Assembly: GCF_027922425.1 (NCBI RefSeq)
Contig: NZ_BSFQ01000013.1
Coordinates: forward strand, 120,718-184,717
DNA from: Pseudonocardia halophobica
Lineage (GTDB): Bacteria; Actinomycetota; Actinomycetes; Mycobacteriales; Pseudonocardiaceae
Direction of reading: 5' to 3'
Length of the DNA: 64,000 nucleotides
The position numbers were made by a program, and so were the translations under genes. The number at the start of each line of letters is the position of its first letter. The stretch's first letter is position 1. The notes under the pieces are model-generated. The model worked only from the letters and a program-made list of their open reading frames with translations. It was not told where the DNA came from and ran no database searches. Below, one piece after another: positions 53,668 through 61,236 of the stretch.

Positions 53668-54483
53668 TCAGAAGGCGGACGACAGCGGGCTGCCGGTCTC
53701 CAGGACGGACTTGAGGTCGGAGAGCACGAACGGCCAGCCGCCGCCGGACCGCACGTCGTCGCCGGCGACGAGGTGGGCGTGCACGGGGGCGTCGTCGAGC
53801 TGATGGACGACGGTCAGCCGGGTCACGTCGGCGCCGATCGGCTCGAGCTCCCAGGTGACGCGGGTGGGCGGCTCCGCCACGGCAGCGGGGTCGAAGAGCA
53901 GCCGGTAGGTCTGCACCAGGCGGCGTGGCGGGTCGGCTTCGAGCACCTCGCCGTCGACGACGACCTCGGCCACGCCCATGCCGCGCAGCCGCTCGTTGGC
54001 CCTGCCCCGGAACGCACCCCCGGGACGCAGGTCGAACTCCATCGGCCCGTAGCCGTAGCGGGCCGACCACTCCGGGGAGGTGATCGCTTCCCAGACGGCC
54101 TCCGGGGTGGCCTTGATGTGCACGCGGAACACCTGGGTGACCGCGGTGGGGGCAGAGGGGGACATGTCGCCGCCTTCCAGTCGGGTCTTGAGCTCGGCGA
54201 GCAGCGACACCCGCCGCTCGGTGTACTTGTCGATCCACCGGTCGTGGATCAGCCGTACCGGCACGGGGTTGAGGAAATGCAGCTTCTCCCGCCCGGAGCG
54301 GCGGGTGACGACCAGCTCCGCCTCCTCGAGCACACGCAGGTGCTTCATGACGCCGAACCGGGTCATCTCCAGCTGCGTCTCCAGCTCGCTCAGGGTCTGG
54401 CCGTCACGCGCCAGCAGCCGGTCGAGCAGCAGTCGACGGGACGGATCGGCCAACGCCTTGAACACGCGGTCGTCCGGCTCCAT
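53668..54483 (-). CDS. ArsR-type HTH fused to SRPBCC (AHSA1) domain
   Basis: The 271-residue fusion has an ArsR winged helix at about 5-90 (DPSRRLLLDRLLARDGQ, MTRFGVMKHLRVLEEAELV). An activator-of-Hsp90-like SRPBCC ligand-binding domain follows at about 115-265 (KATPEAVWEAITSPEWSARYGYG, WPFVLSDLKSVLETG). This fusion is common in actinobacteria and usually autoregulates an operon with a DinB-like protein, as here. Start at the ATG 54483; an ATG 21 bp upstream is also possible. Confidence 0.85.
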   Translation of the reverse strand: MEPDDRVFKALADPSRRLLLDRLLARDGQTLSELETQLEMTRFGVMKHLRVLEEAELVVTRRSGREKLHFLNPVPVRLIHDRWIDKYTERRVSLLAELKTRLEGGDMSPSAPTAVTQVFRVHIKATPEAVWEAITSPEWSARYGYGPMEFDLRPGGAFRGRANERLRGMGVAEVVVDGEVLEADPPRRLVQTYRLLFDPAAVAEPPTRVTWELEPIGADVTRLTVVHQLDDAPVHAHLVAGDDVRSGGGWPFVLSDLKSVLETGSPLSSAF

Positions 54484-54571
54484 GCGCGAATGATAGGTGA
54501 CCATTCGGTCACATGTCTACGGTCGGGCTCGTTGAGGGTTGGACGGTCCTCGCTGTGATGACGGCTCGAAC

Positions 54572-54856
54572 TCAGCTCCTCCGCCAGAGCGTCTCCCACC
54601 CCATGTCCGAGAAGCACGGCCCCTGAGTGGCCTCCGAGAACTTGATGTCGTTGTGGCCGGCGTTCCACTCGAGCACCGCGACCTCGTCGTCGGTGTCGAC
54701 GACGACGTCCCATCCCACGCTTCGCGCGAACGGCATCCGACGGTGGAGATCGACGACCGCGCCCTTGGCCAGTGCGCGGACTGCGCCAGCCGAGAACCTC
54801 GGCGGCGTGCTCGTCGCAAGCCTTGAAAAGGTTCCTGTCGGTCTCTCCCCGTTCAA
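54572..54856 (-). pseudogene. ATP-grasp gene fragment (C-terminal end)
   Basis: About 94 codons match the end of a sugar-transfer-type ATP-grasp protein: LHRRMPFARSVGWDVVVDTDDEVAVLEWNAGHNDIKF (described) with ATQGPCFSDMGWETLW. The glutamate and asparagine of VLEWNAG are the usual Mg-binding residues. The N-terminal ATP-grasp part is absent upstream; the open frame starts only at a TTG without a ribosome site. This is a decayed remnant. Confidence 0.7.
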
Positions 54857-55072
54857 TTCCGATGGAGGAGAGGAGCGCGGCGTCGCTTCAGGGGGATGCC
54901 GTTTTTCGCCCTGGTTGGACCGTCCGGAGGCGCAGACTCAGCAGCGGCGGACACTATTTCCACAGCGGCGCGCGCGTCAACCGCTGCGGTCGGTCGGGAC
55001 AGGTGAGGAGACGCCGGCGACCGCCGCGCGAGCCGGTATCGAGCAGGGCGCGGGCGCGAGTCGGGCGACGGT

Positions 55073-55429
55073 CTACTCGGGCGGGCTCTGCCAGGCCTGA
55101 TCGACGTGCTGCTGCGCCCGGTCGAGGGCTGCCTGCGCCGCAGCGCGAGGCGCATCCGCGGCGAGGCGCTGCGCCGCCTCGGCCTTGCGGTGGTTGGTCA
55201 GCGCGTGAGTGACGGTCAGCCGGTGCAGCCCGAGCGCCTTCGCCATCTCGTTCGGTTCGACGCCCGCGTCGTCCAGTTCGAGGAAGTAGGCGTCGCGCTC
55301 GTGTTGCGCCGCCTCGACCTCGGCGAGCGCCTTGTTGAGGCGCGCCTGTCGGGCGACCAGCTCGTCGCGCTGCTCGTCAGTCAGGGGCAGACCAGGGGTT
55401 CGGCCTAAGCCGTCTTCGTTGTCGGCCAT
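55073..55429 (-). CDS. Hypothetical protein with possible HTH
   Basis: The 118-residue protein is mostly helical: a coiled-coil-like stretch (about 20-48, RQARLNKALAEVEAAQHER), a possible helix-turn-helix (about 55-82, VEPNEMAKALGLHRLTVTHA) and an alanine-rich tail. Start ATG at 55429; no clear ribosome site. It lies among decayed genes and its function is unknown. Composition looks coding rather than shadow-like. Confidence 0.55.
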   Translation of the reverse strand: MADNEDGLGRTPGLPLTDEQRDELVARQARLNKALAEVEAAQHERDAYFLELDDAGVEPNEMAKALGLHRLTVTHALTNHRKAEAAQRLAADAPRAAAQAALDRAQQHVDQAWQSPPE

Positions 55430-55536
55430 GCCGCAGGATGGTAGAGCGCAGTTGAATGTTGCACCGACTGGAGCGCCGCCCAGGAGCTCGGTGAGCGCGC
55501 CCGTCTTCTTCTGGATCTTGTGGGCGGCGCGGGTCG

Positions 55537-55793
55537 AACCGCGGGCACGGGGTGGTCCTTGCCGTTGGCGAGGAACAGCAGCGGCGCGCAGCTCGAGTTG
55601 TGCCGGTTGACCCTCGGCACCGCGTGGGGTGTGAAGTTCGCGAACGCCGCCTGGAAGAGCGGGCGCCCCGGCCCCGGCACCGCGAGCCTGTCGTGGATCG
55701 GCCTCGACTCCGAGTGTGCTCGAGTTGGTGAAGCCGTAGTGGAACTCCGCCGGCATGAGCATCGGCGGGGTTCTTCAGCGCCATCGACGCGAC
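55537..55793 (-). pseudogene. Frameshifted alpha/beta hydrolase remnant
   Basis: Three frames in succession carry pieces of one hydrolase. MALKNPA is at about 55765-55784, PAEFHYGFTNSSTL at about 55720-55757, and GRPLFQAAFANFTPHAV to LLFLANGKDHPVPAV at 55537-55686. Together they match the late part of bacterial hydrolases that end with FIAG(G/E)KDH near the catalytic acid. At least two frameshifts and loss of the N- and C-terminal parts mark it as dead. Confidence 0.7.
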
Positions 55794-55802
55794 CTCGACC
55801 GG

Positions 55803-56930
55803 TCAGGGAGCTGGGGCGCGCAGGAAGATGCCCGAGCCCGGTTTGGGGGAGAAGAAGCTGCTTTTGGCCGGTACCACCTGGCCTGCATCGGCGATCGCGG
55901 TGAGGGTTTCGAGTTGCGGCGCCGGTAGCGCGAACAGTACGCCGCCGTCGGCCTCGCATGCGGTGAGGAGATCCTCGATCGGGGCGCGGGTCTGCTCGAT
56001 CTTGGTGCCGGGGGGCAGCCCGTTGAGCACCCGGTCGTGGAGCAGCGAGACGTCCAGGCCGGGCGAGCCGGGCGGTCGCTCGCCGGAGTAGCGCGCGACG
56101 TACCAGCGGCGGTCGAGGTTGACCGCGATACCCGCCGCCATCGCCTCCTGCGGGTCGGCGACCGGGCGGACGTGGAAGCTCGCTTCGAGCAGGTCGCGGA
56201 CCAGCGCGGAGTCGACGGGCCCCGCGACCCGCCGGTCGAAGGAGGCCAGCCGCAGTCCGTCGAGGGGGTAGGCCACGCACAGCACGCCACGGCGGGAGCC
56301 CCGTCCGGAGTGGTCCTGCACGTTGAGGCTGGCTGCCACGCGGTGGTGTCCGTCGGCGATGTAGTGGGTGGCGGCGCCCAGCTCTCGGCACAGCTCTTCG
56401 GTTTGCGGGCCTTGCGGGATTCGCCACACCGTGTGGCGTGAGCCGTCGGGTCCGGCGACGTCGCGGTCAGGCGGTAGCTCGGGCGCCAGCGCCAACGTCG
56501 CTTGGACCACCGGCCCGGCCCGGTGCAGGGTGCTGACCAGCTCCACCCGTTGGGGCGTTGTCGCCAGGTAGCGTGTCAGCCCATCGACCCGCTGCGGCTG
56601 CACCGACTCGTGACCCAACACCCTGCCGTCGAGGAACGCCTCCGGCATGATGTCGCAGACGATGCCGGTGTGCTGGCCGTGCGGCGTGCTCTGCCGGTAG
56701 ATGTAGAGCGCCGGGGGCATCGGCTCGTAGGAGTGGGGTCGTACCGCGCGGGGCGCGAACCGCGAGGCGATGGCGATCTCCACCATCGGGCCCACCTCCT
56801 CGGCGGCGGCTTCGGCGCGGACCAGCCAGCCGGCGAAGGTGCGTACGGCCTGCGCGCCGCAGGTCGTCGCCCCTCCGGCTGACGCGGCCGGCGTATCCGC
56901 GGTGGCTTCCGGCGCGTATCCGCGGGTCAT
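55803..56930 (-). CDS. DUF1015 family protein
   Basis: The 375-residue protein has the family landmarks: ASRFAPRAVRPHSYE near residue 55-70, ALYIYRQ, and the invariant YIADGHHRVAA block (190-200). DUF1015 is of unknown biochemistry, often beside serA or the serine/glycolate genes. Its ATG overlaps the serA-like stop by 4 bp, so the two are co-expressed. The first 45 residues are longer and more alanine-rich than usual. Confidence 0.85.
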   Translation of the reverse strand: MTRGYAPEATADTPAASAGGATTCGAQAVRTFAGWLVRAEAAAEEVGPMVEIAIASRFAPRAVRPHSYEPMPPALYIYRQSTPHGQHTGIVCDIMPEAFLDGRVLGHESVQPQRVDGLTRYLATTPQRVELVSTLHRAGPVVQATLALAPELPPDRDVAGPDGSRHTVWRIPQGPQTEELCRELGAATHYIADGHHRVAASLNVQDHSGRGSRRGVLCVAYPLDGLRLASFDRRVAGPVDSALVRDLLEASFHVRPVADPQEAMAAGIAVNLDRRWYVARYSGERPPGSPGLDVSLLHDRVLNGLPPGTKIEQTRAPIEDLLTACEADGGVLFALPAPQLETLTAIADAGQVVPAKSSFFSPKPGSGIFLRAPAP

Positions 56931-58156
56931 CCGAGCTCCATGGCGGTGGAGTCGAGGGTGATCAGCGAGCTGCCCAGCACCTCGGGGAGCGCATCGAGGC
57001 CTGCCAGCAGGTCTGTGGGCACGATGCCTGCGACATCGATGGTGGCGACGGCCGCCACGCCGCCCGCGAAGATCCGGTTCTGCATGTGTTCGACGTTGAG
57101 CCTCGCCTCACGCAGCAACTCCAGCACGCCGGCCAGCACGCCGACCTTGTCGAGGTGACGCACGGTGAGAGTGGCGCTGCCCAGTCCGCGGGGTGAGAGG
57201 TTGACGCAGTTGCGCGCCTCGCCTGCCGCGAACGCGTCGACGATCTCCACAACCCCCGCGGCGATCGCGGCCTGGGCCTGTGCGGTGGAAGCGCCGATAT
57301 GGTGGGTGGCCACCACCCGGGGATGTCTGGCCAGCGGCGAGTCCCACTCGGCGGTGCCCGAGCTGGGCTCGTCGGCGAATACGTCGAGACCTGCACGGAC
57401 GTGGCCGGCATCCAGCGCCGCGCGCAGCGCCGCCTCGTCGACCACCTCGCCGCGTGAGGTGTTGACCAGGACCGCGCCAGGTCTCATGGCGGCCAGGAAC
57501 TCGGCGTCCACGAGGTTCTTGGTCTCCGGCGACAACGGTACGTGGAGGCTCACCACGTCGGAGGCGGCGAGCAGGTCCGGCAGCGAGCGGTAGCACGCGA
57601 CGTCGAGCTCGGCCAACCGGTCGCGGGTGGCCTGGCTGCGGCCGGGACGGTCCAGACAACCGATCCGCATCCCGAACCCGGCTGCCCGCTCGGCCACGGC
57701 GAGGCCGATCGAGCCCAGGCCGAGGATGCCCAGGGTGCTGCCGAGCAGCCCGTTGGCCTTGGTGTAGGTCGATTTCGCCCAACGGCCCTGCCGCGCGTCG
57801 GCAACGTTGTCGGCGATCCTGCGGTCCAGCGCCAGGATCAACCCCATCGTGAGCTCGGCGACCGCGACCGCGTTGCGGCCGGGCACGTTGCAGACCAGAA
57901 CACCGTTGCGGGCCGCGACCTCGGTGTCGATGGTGTTCGTGCCGGCACCGGCCCGGATCACCAGGGCGAGCTTGTCCGCGGCCTCGAACACCGTGCGGTC
58001 GACCTTCGTGCTGCGGACCACCAGTCCGTCGACGCCTGCGATCCGACCCGGCAGGTCCGCCGTGGTCAAAGAAGGCTCCACCGCACACCGATGTCCCCGC
58101 GACTCGAGCTCGGCAATGGTCTGGGCGGACACCGAATCGGCGAACAGCAGATACAT
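56927..58156 (-). CDS. D-3-phosphoglycerate dehydrogenase-like 2-hydroxyacid dehydrogenase
   Basis: The 409-residue D-isomer-specific 2-hydroxyacid dehydrogenase has NAD motif GLGSIG (146-151), catalytic Arg235 (NTSRGE), Glu263 (FADEP) and His286 (THHIGAS). A C-terminal ACT-like regulatory domain spans about 325-405 (DKVGVLAGVLELLREARLN). It lies next to DUF1015, a frequent pairing. It may be SerA itself or a paralogue acting on another 2-hydroxyacid. Start ATG at 58156. A GGAAC-N4-GTTCC palindrome lies about 130 bp upstream. Confidence 0.85.
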   Translation of the reverse strand: MYLLFADSVSAQTIAELESRGHRCAVEPSLTTADLPGRIAGVDGLVVRSTKVDRTVFEAADKLALVIRAGAGTNTIDTEVAARNGVLVCNVPGRNAVAVAELTMGLILALDRRIADNVADARQGRWAKSTYTKANGLLGSTLGILGLGSIGLAVAERAAGFGMRIGCLDRPGRSQATRDRLAELDVACYRSLPDLLAASDVVSLHVPLSPETKNLVDAEFLAAMRPGAVLVNTSRGEVVDEAALRAALDAGHVRAGLDVFADEPSSGTAEWDSPLARHPRVVATHHIGASTAQAQAAIAAGVVEIVDAFAAGEARNCVNLSPRGLGSATLTVRHLDKVGVLAGVLELLREARLNVEHMQNRIFAGGVAAVATIDVAGIVPTDLLAGLDALPEVLGSSLITLDSTAMELG

Positions 58157-58286
58157 GGGCGGACACCCTTCACGACGGGTTCGCAAACCGGGCCCCGATC
58201 GGGCCGCCACAGAGGCTGAACAGGCACCGCGCCCGACGGCCAGTCCCTATGAATGGCGACACGAGATCCACATGAGTTTCATATAA

Positions 58287-58302
58287 TGGAACCCACGTTC
58301 CG
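58287..58302. promoter_or_regulatory. GGAAC-CCAC-GTTCC palindrome with adjacent TATAAT
   Basis: Perfect 5-bp arms at 58288-58292 and 58297-58301. A consensus TATAAT (58282-58287) reads on the plus strand directly beside it, yet the only clear gene nearby (SerA-like) runs on the minus strand. It could be the operator of the serA-DUF1015 operon. The motif differs from the TATGG palindromes. Confidence 0.4.
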
Positions 58303-58641
58303 GGTATCGCGGTTAGGGTGACGGCGGTCGAGCACCATGTCAAGAGGGAAGGGCGCGGGCTTGCTCCGCACGGCCGCGCGCCGATTCCGACCCCCGACGA
58401 GTGCCGGCGGCGGCCGGTCACGGAGATCGAAGTGCGATTCGGCCGGGCCTCGACGCCGGGCGTCTTTGGGCAGGTCGGGCAGAAGGTCGAGGCCGACGCG
58501 GTCCGGCGGGGTCCCTGGCTCATCCTCGACCGGTCGTGGACGATCACCGATCCCTCGACGTGCAGGCCCGCATCCCGGCTGTCGGTGCGCCTCGTCCGTA
58601 GACAGCCGGATCGCCGCTTCGGAAGGCCGACGCGCTACCGA

Positions 58642-58887
58642 TCAACGTTCGGCACACAGGGCCTTCTGCTCGGGTTTCATGACAACAGCCGGGAATGTTT
58701 GTGGACCAGACGTAGCGAATGACGACGCGGTAGCACCGAAAGCGGGACCGAGACCATTGGCGAGACCGGAAACATTCGCGCCGTTGTCAACGCAGCTGCC
58801 ATGCGGGACTTCTGAGGCCGCATTCGCAAGGGGAACAAGCACCACCAGAGCCCCAGTTGCAAGCCCCGTCACCACACCACATCGCAA
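58642..58887 (-). CDS. Possible small secreted protein
   Basis: An 81-residue frame starts at a TTG with a classic signal peptide shape: a short basic start, hydrophobic core GLATGALVVLVPLANA and probable cleavage after ANA. A small mature part of about 57 residues has two cysteines (SCVDNG and KALCAER). No ribosome site is obvious and no family is recognised. It lies in an otherwise empty stretch; composition is less GC-rich than the neighbours. Confidence 0.35.
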   Translation of the reverse strand: MRCGVVTGLATGALVVLVPLANAASEVPHGSCVDNGANVSGLANGLGPAFGATASSFATSGPQTFPAVVMKPEQKALCAER

Positions 58888-58964
58888 GATCAGGTTTCAT
58901 GGCTGAGTAGGGAACACTACGTCCACCGTCCGGTCGATACGGAGAACTGTGGTCCACCGCCTGA

Positions 58965-59171
58965 CAGAATCTGCTCCGCGACGATCAGCGCGAGGATCTT
59001 GCGGCCCAGTCACCCAGGCCGCCGCCAGGTTGCCCGCCAGTGTCGCCAGCAGCGCCAGGCCATCGCCAGCCACGCCAGCGCACCGACCGGCACCCGCTCG
59101 CGGCGCCGCCGGCGCATTCGCAGCCAGGCCGCGGCGAACAGCCCGCCGACCAGCAGCGGGCCGAAGTAGTG
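58965..59171 (-). pseudogene. Possible decayed membrane-protein gene
   Basis: Successive frames read HYFGPLLVGGLFAAAWLRM and RVPVGALAWLAMA, then after a frameshift LALLATLAGNLAAAWVTG, then in a third frame KILALIVAEQILSGG. The pieces look like two membrane helices with a basic loop and a further hydrophobic segment. The family could not be named with confidence. Two frameshifts in 200 bp argue for a dead gene. Confidence 0.3.
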
Positions 59172-59340
59172 CCACGGCGCGCCGGCTGCGCTTCGCCGAC
59201 GGGCCCAAGGAGGTGCACATCAGCTCAGTCGCCCGCCAGGAGCTCGCGCAGCACTCAGCCGGGACTCCGCGTGCCGGGGCCGGCGGCGTACGCGGTTCTC
59301 CCCGTACCGGTGGGCATCCGACGGGTGTGCACTCGCGGCC

Positions 59341-59475
59341 ATGAGTCTCGAGCTGCGCACCCTCGTCCTGGACTGGACCGACGCCCTCGACCGGGGCGAT
59401 GCCGTGGGCGCGGCGGCACTCTTCGCGCCCGACGGTGTCTGGCACGACGTCGGCGCCGGGCGAGCAACCGGGTGA
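59341..59475 (+). pseudogene. SnoaL/NTF2-like N-terminal fragment
   Basis: A 44-codon frame (ELRTLVLDWTDALDRGD, AALFAPDGVWHDVG) matches the first helix and strand of a SnoaL-like NTF2-fold protein, then stops at TGA where relatives continue for about 80-90 residues. No ribosome site. It lies 100 bp from the tRNA-Arg gene and is probably a remnant. Confidence 0.6.
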
Positions 59476-59572
59476 TCTCGCGGGACCTTGTCCCATCTCT
59501 ATCTCATGATCTCGGTTCCGGTGATCGGCCCCGGACAGGCGAGAGGCCCGCTCACCTGCGTGAACGAGCCGG

Positions 59573-59646
59573 TGCCCCCGGCAGGATTCGAACCTGCGAC
59601 CCAGAGATTAGAAGGCTCTTGCTCTGTCCAGCTGAGCTACGAGGGC
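59573..59646 (-). tRNA. tRNA-Arg (anticodon TCT)
   Basis: A 74-nt cloverleaf on the minus strand. The 7-bp acceptor stem starts GCCCTCG at 59646 and pairs with CGGGGGC at 59574-59580, with discriminator A. The D-arm reads AGCTCAGCTGGACAGAGC. The anticodon loop is CTTCTAA with TCT, and the T-arm has GGTTCGAATCC. CCA is not encoded. The anticodon stem has a C-T mismatch at the loop-closing pair. It reads AGA codons, rare in this GC-rich genome. Confidence 0.9.
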
Positions 59647-59819
59647 ATGGGGCCCGGAGGCCGCCGCCGACGAGGGTAACGGCTCGGGTGTCGGCGGGGG
59701 CTCCGACGCCGCCCGACCGAGCGACGCGGGCGGCCGATCCGGCCCGTTCCCCGACGTCACCCGTCCGTTTCGCGGTGTCCGCCCTCACGCGTCGAGGGTG
59801 CGAGATCCATACTGGGCGC

Positions 59820-60608
59820 ATGGCACTGGGACTGCGCTCCGCGATCGGCTCGGACGTCGGCCGCCGGCGCACCGCGAACGAGGACTCCGGCGCGGCCGGG
59901 GACCGCCTGCTCGTCGTCGCCGACGGCATGGGCGGCCACGCGCACGGTGAGCTCGCGAGTGCGCTCACGGTGGCGGCGATGCTGGAGCTGGACGAGCGCC
60001 TGCCCCGGGATCTCTCCGACGTGGACCTGCTCGGCGAGCTCGCCCGGGCGGTCGACGAGGCGTCGGAGCGGCTGGCCGAGCACGCCCGCAAGGAACCGGA
60101 CACGCAGGGGATGGGCACGACGGTCGTCGCGCTGGTCTTCGACGGCGCCCGGCTCGGGCTCGCGCACGTGGGGGACTCGCGCATCTACCGCTGCCGCGGC
60201 GGCCGGCTGCGCCAGCTCACCCACGACCACACGATGGTCCAGCAGCTGGTCGACGAGGGCCAGATCACGCCTGAGGAGGCGCTCGTCCACCCGCGGCGCT
60301 CCGTCCTCATGCGCGCGCTGAGCACCGAGCACCCGGTCGAGGCGGATCTCGAGTTCCTCGAACCGGAGCCGGGGGACCGCTACCTCCTCTGCTCGGACGG
60401 GGTGACGGCGGTGCTGCCGGACAAGGCGATCGAGGACCTGATGGCCGCGCCGACCGGGCCCGAGGTCGTCGTCGAGCAGCTGATCACGCTGGCCAACGAG
60501 GGCGGCGGGCCGGACAACATCACCGCCGTCGTGGCGGACGTCGTCGACGCGGGTGAGGCGCAGGCGCAGGGCGTCCGGGTCGTGGGAGCGGCGTCCGACC
60601 TGCGCTAA
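59820..60608 (+). CDS. PP2C-family serine/threonine phosphatase
   Basis: The 262-residue PPM phosphatase has GRRRTANEDS (14-23), metal Asp35-Gly36 in VADGMGGHAHGE, HVGDSRIYRCRGG (116-128), CSDGVT with Asp193, and GGPDNITAVVAD (229-240) with Asp232. It lacks a transmembrane segment, so it is soluble, unlike PstP. No kinase gene is adjacent. The ATG at 59820 is the natural start. It ends 4 bp into the convergent methyltransferase-like gene. Confidence 0.9.
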   Translation: MALGLRSAIGSDVGRRRTANEDSGAAGDRLLVVADGMGGHAHGELASALTVAAMLELDERLPRDLSDVDLLGELARAVDEASERLAEHARKEPDTQGMGTTVVALVFDGARLGLAHVGDSRIYRCRGGRLRQLTHDHTMVQQLVDEGQITPEEALVHPRRSVLMRALSTEHPVEADLEFLEPEPGDRYLLCSDGVTAVLPDKAIEDLMAAPTGPEVVVEQLITLANEGGGPDNITAVVADVVDAGEAQAQGVRVVGAASDLR

Positions 60609-61174
60609 CGGCGGCCGACCAGGCGTCGGAAGCCGACCGGCACGGTTCCTCCGGAGGCCGCCAGCCGCGCGACGCGACGCTCCACGGCCTGCCTGCGCGG
60701 CCCGTCCGGTTCCGGCCATGCGCCGGCCGCGACGAGGGGCGCCAGCTCGGCCGGGGCGCGGAACACCGCGCGCACGTCGCCGAGAACGGCGAAGTCGGCC
60801 GCCGCGAGCAGCCAGCCCGGATGGTGGACGGCGGTCGGGCACACCCAGCCCGGTCCGAGCAGCCCAGGCCGCACGCCGCGTCGCAGTTCGCCGAGCGACC
60901 GTCCGGGCGCCGGGACGACGACGACCACGCTGCCCGCGGGCCGCAACACGCGGCGGACCTCGGCCAGCAACGCGTCGGGCCGTTCGAGCGCGGGCAGGAC
61001 CCGGTCGAGCACCACGCAGTCCGCCGCGGCGTCGCCGAGCGGGAGCGCCCCGGGCGAGGCGCGTGCGTCGGCGACCGCGACCGCGCCGGGGTCGTGCGAG
61101 GTGATCGAGACCGTCCGGCCCGTGGTGGGCAGGGCGGCGTCGACCCACTCGGTCAGTCCCGGGATGTCCGTCAC
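60605..61174 (-). CDS. Class I SAM methyltransferase-like protein
   Basis: The 189-residue protein has a methyltransferase core (LPLGDAAADCVVLDRVLPAL, LLAEVRRVLRPAGSVVVVVPAPG), but the N-terminal SAM motif GxGxG is not seen. It may be truncated or use an altered cofactor site. The GTG at 61174 lacks a ribosome site and may be leaderless; only 62 bp separate it from the divergent membrane gene. Confidence 0.7.
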   Translation of the reverse strand: MTDIPGLTEWVDAALPTTGRTVSITSHDPGAVAVADARASPGALPLGDAAADCVVLDRVLPALERPDALLAEVRRVLRPAGSVVVVVPAPGRSLGELRRGVRPGLLGPGWVCPTAVHHPGWLLAAADFAVLGDVRAVFRAPAELAPLVAAGAWPEPDGPRRQAVERRVARLAASGGTVPVGFRRLVGRR

Positions 61175-61236
61175 GAGGGGAAGTCTGGCAGCGGGGTACG
61201 ACGGAAACCGTCGTGACGCGGGCATAGCCTGGTCGC

